DNA of 64,000 nt, from positions 120,375,415-120,439,414 of the forward strand of contig NC_089979.1 in NCBI RefSeq assembly GCF_036417845.1. The letters run 5' to 3'. The stretch comes from Apteryx mantelli (Eukaryota > Chordata > Aves > Apterygiformes > Apterygidae). The notes beneath the pieces were generated by a model that saw only the letters and a program-made list of their open reading frames with translations, was not told where the DNA came from and ran no database searches. The position numbers and the translations under genes are program-made. The stretch's first letter is position 1, and each line of letters opens with the position of its first letter. Shown here in pieces: positions 60,570-64,000 of this stretch.

Positions 60570-63500
60570 TTCGATGCCTGCGGCCAGACCAGCCTCTGCA
60601 AAGGGCTCCTGTGCAGCAGGGGGGCGCGCGGGAGGGCTGGCTGGGTTGCTTGGAGGTGCCTTGGAGAGCGTGTCGCCCACCCCTGCTTGGGGATGTTTCT
60701 TTACTCTGGAACAGTGCCCAAGAGAGAAGTAAATTATTTCTCCAGAGAGCATCAAAAGCAGACTGGAGAGGACAGGGCCAGCTGCGTTCAAACAAAGTAC
60801 ATGGAGAATAAATCAGTGAAAAAAAAGTTTGGGGGTTGATGGCACCTGTCAGAGGTGGAGGATACTTGGGGTTTCCCCCAATAATTGGGGAATATTTGCT
60901 GTAGTGAAAAGATCTGCCTGCACAGACAGTTGTGCCCAGCTCTCGCTCCGGGGCCTGCACACCGCCTCCGACCCGTGCTAGGTGTGGTGGGCAGGAGTGA
61001 AGGAGCAATGGGGACAGGCTTATGGCAACGTGGCCTCAGCCTCTTCTAGAAGTACATATCCACCTCTCCACCACCAGCTCTGCTTCACAGAAGGCTGGCA
61101 AATCCCCGCAACACCACTGAAAGAAACTAAAGCATGGGTAGAAAGTAATAACATCTTTCCTGCACTTGGTGCCTTTCTTCTGGGAATGAGCATGTGATAA
61201 AAGAACCAGAGAGTAGTATCGTATCAGGTGTAAATACTCTGGAGGCAGTTCTAGAGATAAGATAGAAAAAGATAATCCATTTCATAAGAGACTATATGCA
61301 AGGCAAAGACACCTCATACAAATCTGCACACCTTTCAGGAAGAGTTTCAGAATGACAAGTAATTATTGAAGATATGCAGAAATCTTAGAGCAGGTTTTGC
61401 AGTTGAATGTCGAAACTGTATGAGATAACTCTGCCTCCTTTCCCTCAGCTACACTGAACCCTGAAGCCATGGTACCACGCTACCAGCATTGAAGCGTCGT
61501 GCCAAATGACAGCCAAACCCAACACAAAACCTGGTCTGAACCATTGTTTTCTTGATAATCAGAACTGAACCTGAACTGTGATTTTGAAATTCTGTTGACG
61601 TTTGAGCCAAACCAGCATCAGTCACAGCTGAATGGCATCCAGTCCTTACACAAAAAACATGATGTTTTGGCTTTCTGTAGAGAAGCGAATTTAAATCATT
61701 GCAATTTGCATGTCAGCCTGCCAGGAAGAAGACATACAGTGTGCAAGTTAATGTATTTATTATAAATTCTCATTGCTTTCCACTTCAAGATTTTTCCTGC
61801 TACACTCTTCCAGTTGGTTGTCACATGAGATGTACCACCAGCAAAGACTTGCAGTTATTGGCTTCAGTCCTGCCCTTTCTCTCCTCAGTTTCTGTGGCAG
61901 GAATAGTCTGGCCCTTTACCTTGAAGGTGCCATACTTTGATTTTGCTTAAACTATGGAGAAGTTGTAGCCTGGCTCTGGTCAGCCAAATTTAAGCCTCCA
62001 AAGGCAGTAACTCCACTGGAACAAGGACTTAGTGGAGTTGGCTGCTGGGGGAAGGACCTGCTGGGTTTTTTTGGTGGTTGTACATCCCTGGCAGAACCAC
62101 CCTTAAGAGCACAATGGCAGTGTTAATCTTGCTCTGCTTTACTATTGCTTGGAGGGCACCTAGTGTTTTTGGGCATTGCACAGCCACACCGCAATCCCAA
62201 AGCCTGCTTGTGCGGGGAGGCTTCAGTGCAGTAAGGGTTTGGTCGTGCATTTCCTGACCCTGCTGTGGGCTTCAGGGCTGCCCCAGGGCTCACAGCTGGC
62301 GCCAGGCTGAGACCTGCGGCAGCCTCTAGACCCGAGCAGCTCCGCTGACCTGCAAGCACTTGTGGCCACAACCGGCGGTAGAGGGACAGAGCGTGTCCTG
62401 CGCCCGATCCTGTACATGCAGAGCCGCCCCTCTAACTCCAGGCACATCCACTGGAGTCGCGGCGTTGGTGGTGCGAGTGGGATTAAATCGCCATGTTCAG
62501 CAGCTGCGGGGCTATGCCTGCGGGCCAGCTCGGAGGCGGCAGGACCAGGGGGCCTGCTCCTTGCTCCCGTCTCAGCCTCCCCCGCTGACACTTTGGCTCC
62601 CAGAGGGACCCCGTTCTTGTTCTGTAATTTTTTTTCCCAGTGAAAGCGTGTTGCAGCGGGATGTGGCCACACTGGGAGCAGCATCTGATTTGCCCTGTGC
62701 TAGCCCATGCATGTGAGCAGAAAAATTCGAATAGGGGAGGTCTCCCCTTTGCTCTCGAAATAGTTTACCAGGAAAAAAAAAAAGAAAAGAAAAAGAAAAA
62801 AAGAAGATTGCCATCTGTGTTTGAGACACCTAAACCATGCAAACCACAGAGAAAACAGGCTGTCACAGGTTTAGTTAGGCTAGGGTCCTGGGAGCCCACA
62901 CCCACCTCAGCCTACAAAAAGCCCAAACCTTAACCAGCGGTGCAAAGAACAGTGTCCTGTGCAGCGGTGCAGCCACGGGAGTGACAGCCGGACTGACTTC
63001 CTCGGTGAGTGCCTGCTTCCCTCCTCTGCGTAACCTAAAGCGCGGCCCTGTTTCTTTTCCATATGCAGCTTCAGTGGAAAGAAAACCAGCTTACACATTG
63101 CCTTTTTTGCAAAAATAGCTCTTTTGCCATTAAACTCACCCTGTTACCATGACTTTTTTCTATTGCAATTTAAGGTGGGTCTGAAGAGTTAAAATAAAAA
63201 TAACATAAGCACTGTGGAGACATGCAAAGCTCCCACAGTGACCCAAAATGGCTCTGCACATGTGAGAAGATTTTACAATAACATCGGTATCAAGCGAATC
63301 AGTACTGCGATGACTGCGTGTTGCTGGCCGCACTCACCACTCAGTTGTATGTGATACATCTCAGTTTCAGCGGCTGATTTTTGCCCTGTTGTACCTGAGA
63401 TGAGATGCCTGTCGCAGGGTAACTCTGACAGTTACGGTTCTCAAGGGAGATTTCGACTCGCTGAGGAATTTTTGAACAAACGAATTACAGCAGATGGAGT

Positions 63501-64000
63501 TTGACACTGCCTTGTAGCTGAGAAGGAGGAGTCATGCACTTAGTGCACTGATTGCATAAACCACATCATTCCCAAAAGATAAGCAGAAAGAGATCAGATT
63601 TATTCTGATTAATTAACTGTCCCTCCTTGTCTTGAGGGACAGTCTATTGCTTGTCAACTTTCAGTGTGCTGTGAAGTTCACTGTAGGAAAAAATCAGATA
63701 CTCACTAGAACATCTGAAATACAAGCTCACCGCATCAAAAATCAAATTATTGAGATTATTAATATACCCTGTAACAGCTGCAGTGACAACCATAAAGCAA
63801 AACCCCAAAGCGCTGGTGCCTTTGTGGTTAGCGTGCTGCATCCTCTGAATTGAGGAGGATTTTGTGACGGTTTGCTTCTCAGAGGTACAAACCTCGCTCT
63901 CATTTTTAGCAGTATTTGGATTTGCCGTGATGTGGCTTAGACCCGGTGGTACAAAGTGGTCAGGGCAGATGGCCCCGCAGTGCCCAGTCTGGGGGGTCGG

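Larger units (their letters stand above)
52291..64000. other. Intergenic region to the right edge
   Basis: About 11.7 kb with no gene I can identify. It holds MIR-like fragments at 57600-57660 and 57785-57925 and an inverted repeat at 60169-60569. GC-rich patches lie at about 60.4-60.7 and 62.3-62.6 kb. A purine-rich A/G run lies at 62769-62805. An exon-like open stretch at 54171-54346 is discussed as a finding. CCR9, expected next by human synteny, has no seven-helix frame here. Confidence 0.5.

Noticed and set aside
52291-64000. CCR9 expected by human synteny
   Set aside because: No seven-helix receptor frame of about 350 codons exists here; it must lie outside the window or be absent.
1-64000. 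tRNA, rRNA, CRISPR or operon-type features
   Set aside because: None seen; the only tRNA-related sequence is the 18-base primer-binding site of the provirus.

Overview
This window is vertebrate nuclear DNA, most likely from a bird. The evidence is a set of multi-exon genes with GT-AG introns that encode conserved amniote proteins, a CR1-type LINE 3' end, MIR-like SINE fragments, no primate- or rodent-type Alu/L1, and a gene order matching human 3p21.31 (SACM1L, SLC6A20, LZTFL1). The species cannot be fixed from the sequence alone.

Layout, left to right. (1) 1-1052, + strand: the last two coding exons of SACM1L, the ER/Golgi PI4P phosphatase, followed by its 3' UTR. (2) 4706-11076, + strand: complete four-exon SNRPD1 (119 aa, core spliceosomal SmD1) with a CpG-island promoter that carries an 11-bp minisatellite. 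(3) 12390-25314, - strand: complete 11-exon SLC6A20 (592 aa, sodium/chloride-dependent imino-acid transporter), convergent with SNRPD1; its intron 3 is almost entirely a GC-rich minisatellite. (4) 25.3-32.6 kb: intergenic, no gene recognised, a few exon-like open stretches noted. (5) 33171-43132, - strand: complete 10-exon LZTFL1 (297 aa, BBSome regulator) starting in a CpG island. (6) 47297-52166, + orientation: a recent but heavily deleted gamma-like (class I) endogenous retrovirus with near-identical LTRs, a tRNA-His primer site, GAGC target duplications, a gag interrupted by a frame change, a gag/pro boundary with a gammaretroviral-type UAG context, and only remnants of pol and env. It sits inside an old CR1-like fragment. 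(7) 52.3-64 kb: intergenic DNA with MIR-like SINE relics and one clear approximately 90-bp inverted repeat; no gene recognised. CCR9, the next gene in the human order, would lie beyond the right edge.

The four cellular genes do not form a pathway; they are neighbours by ancient synteny (SACM1L-SLC6A20-LZTFL1). The exception is SNRPD1, which in human lies on chromosome 18, not between SACM1L and SLC6A20. All exon joins below were checked by eye for GT-AG borders, phase and total length. The most unusual item is the provirus: its LTRs differ at about two positions plus two internal indels, yet its reverse transcriptase, most of integrase and most of env are gone. That suggests a deletion derivative mobilised in trans.
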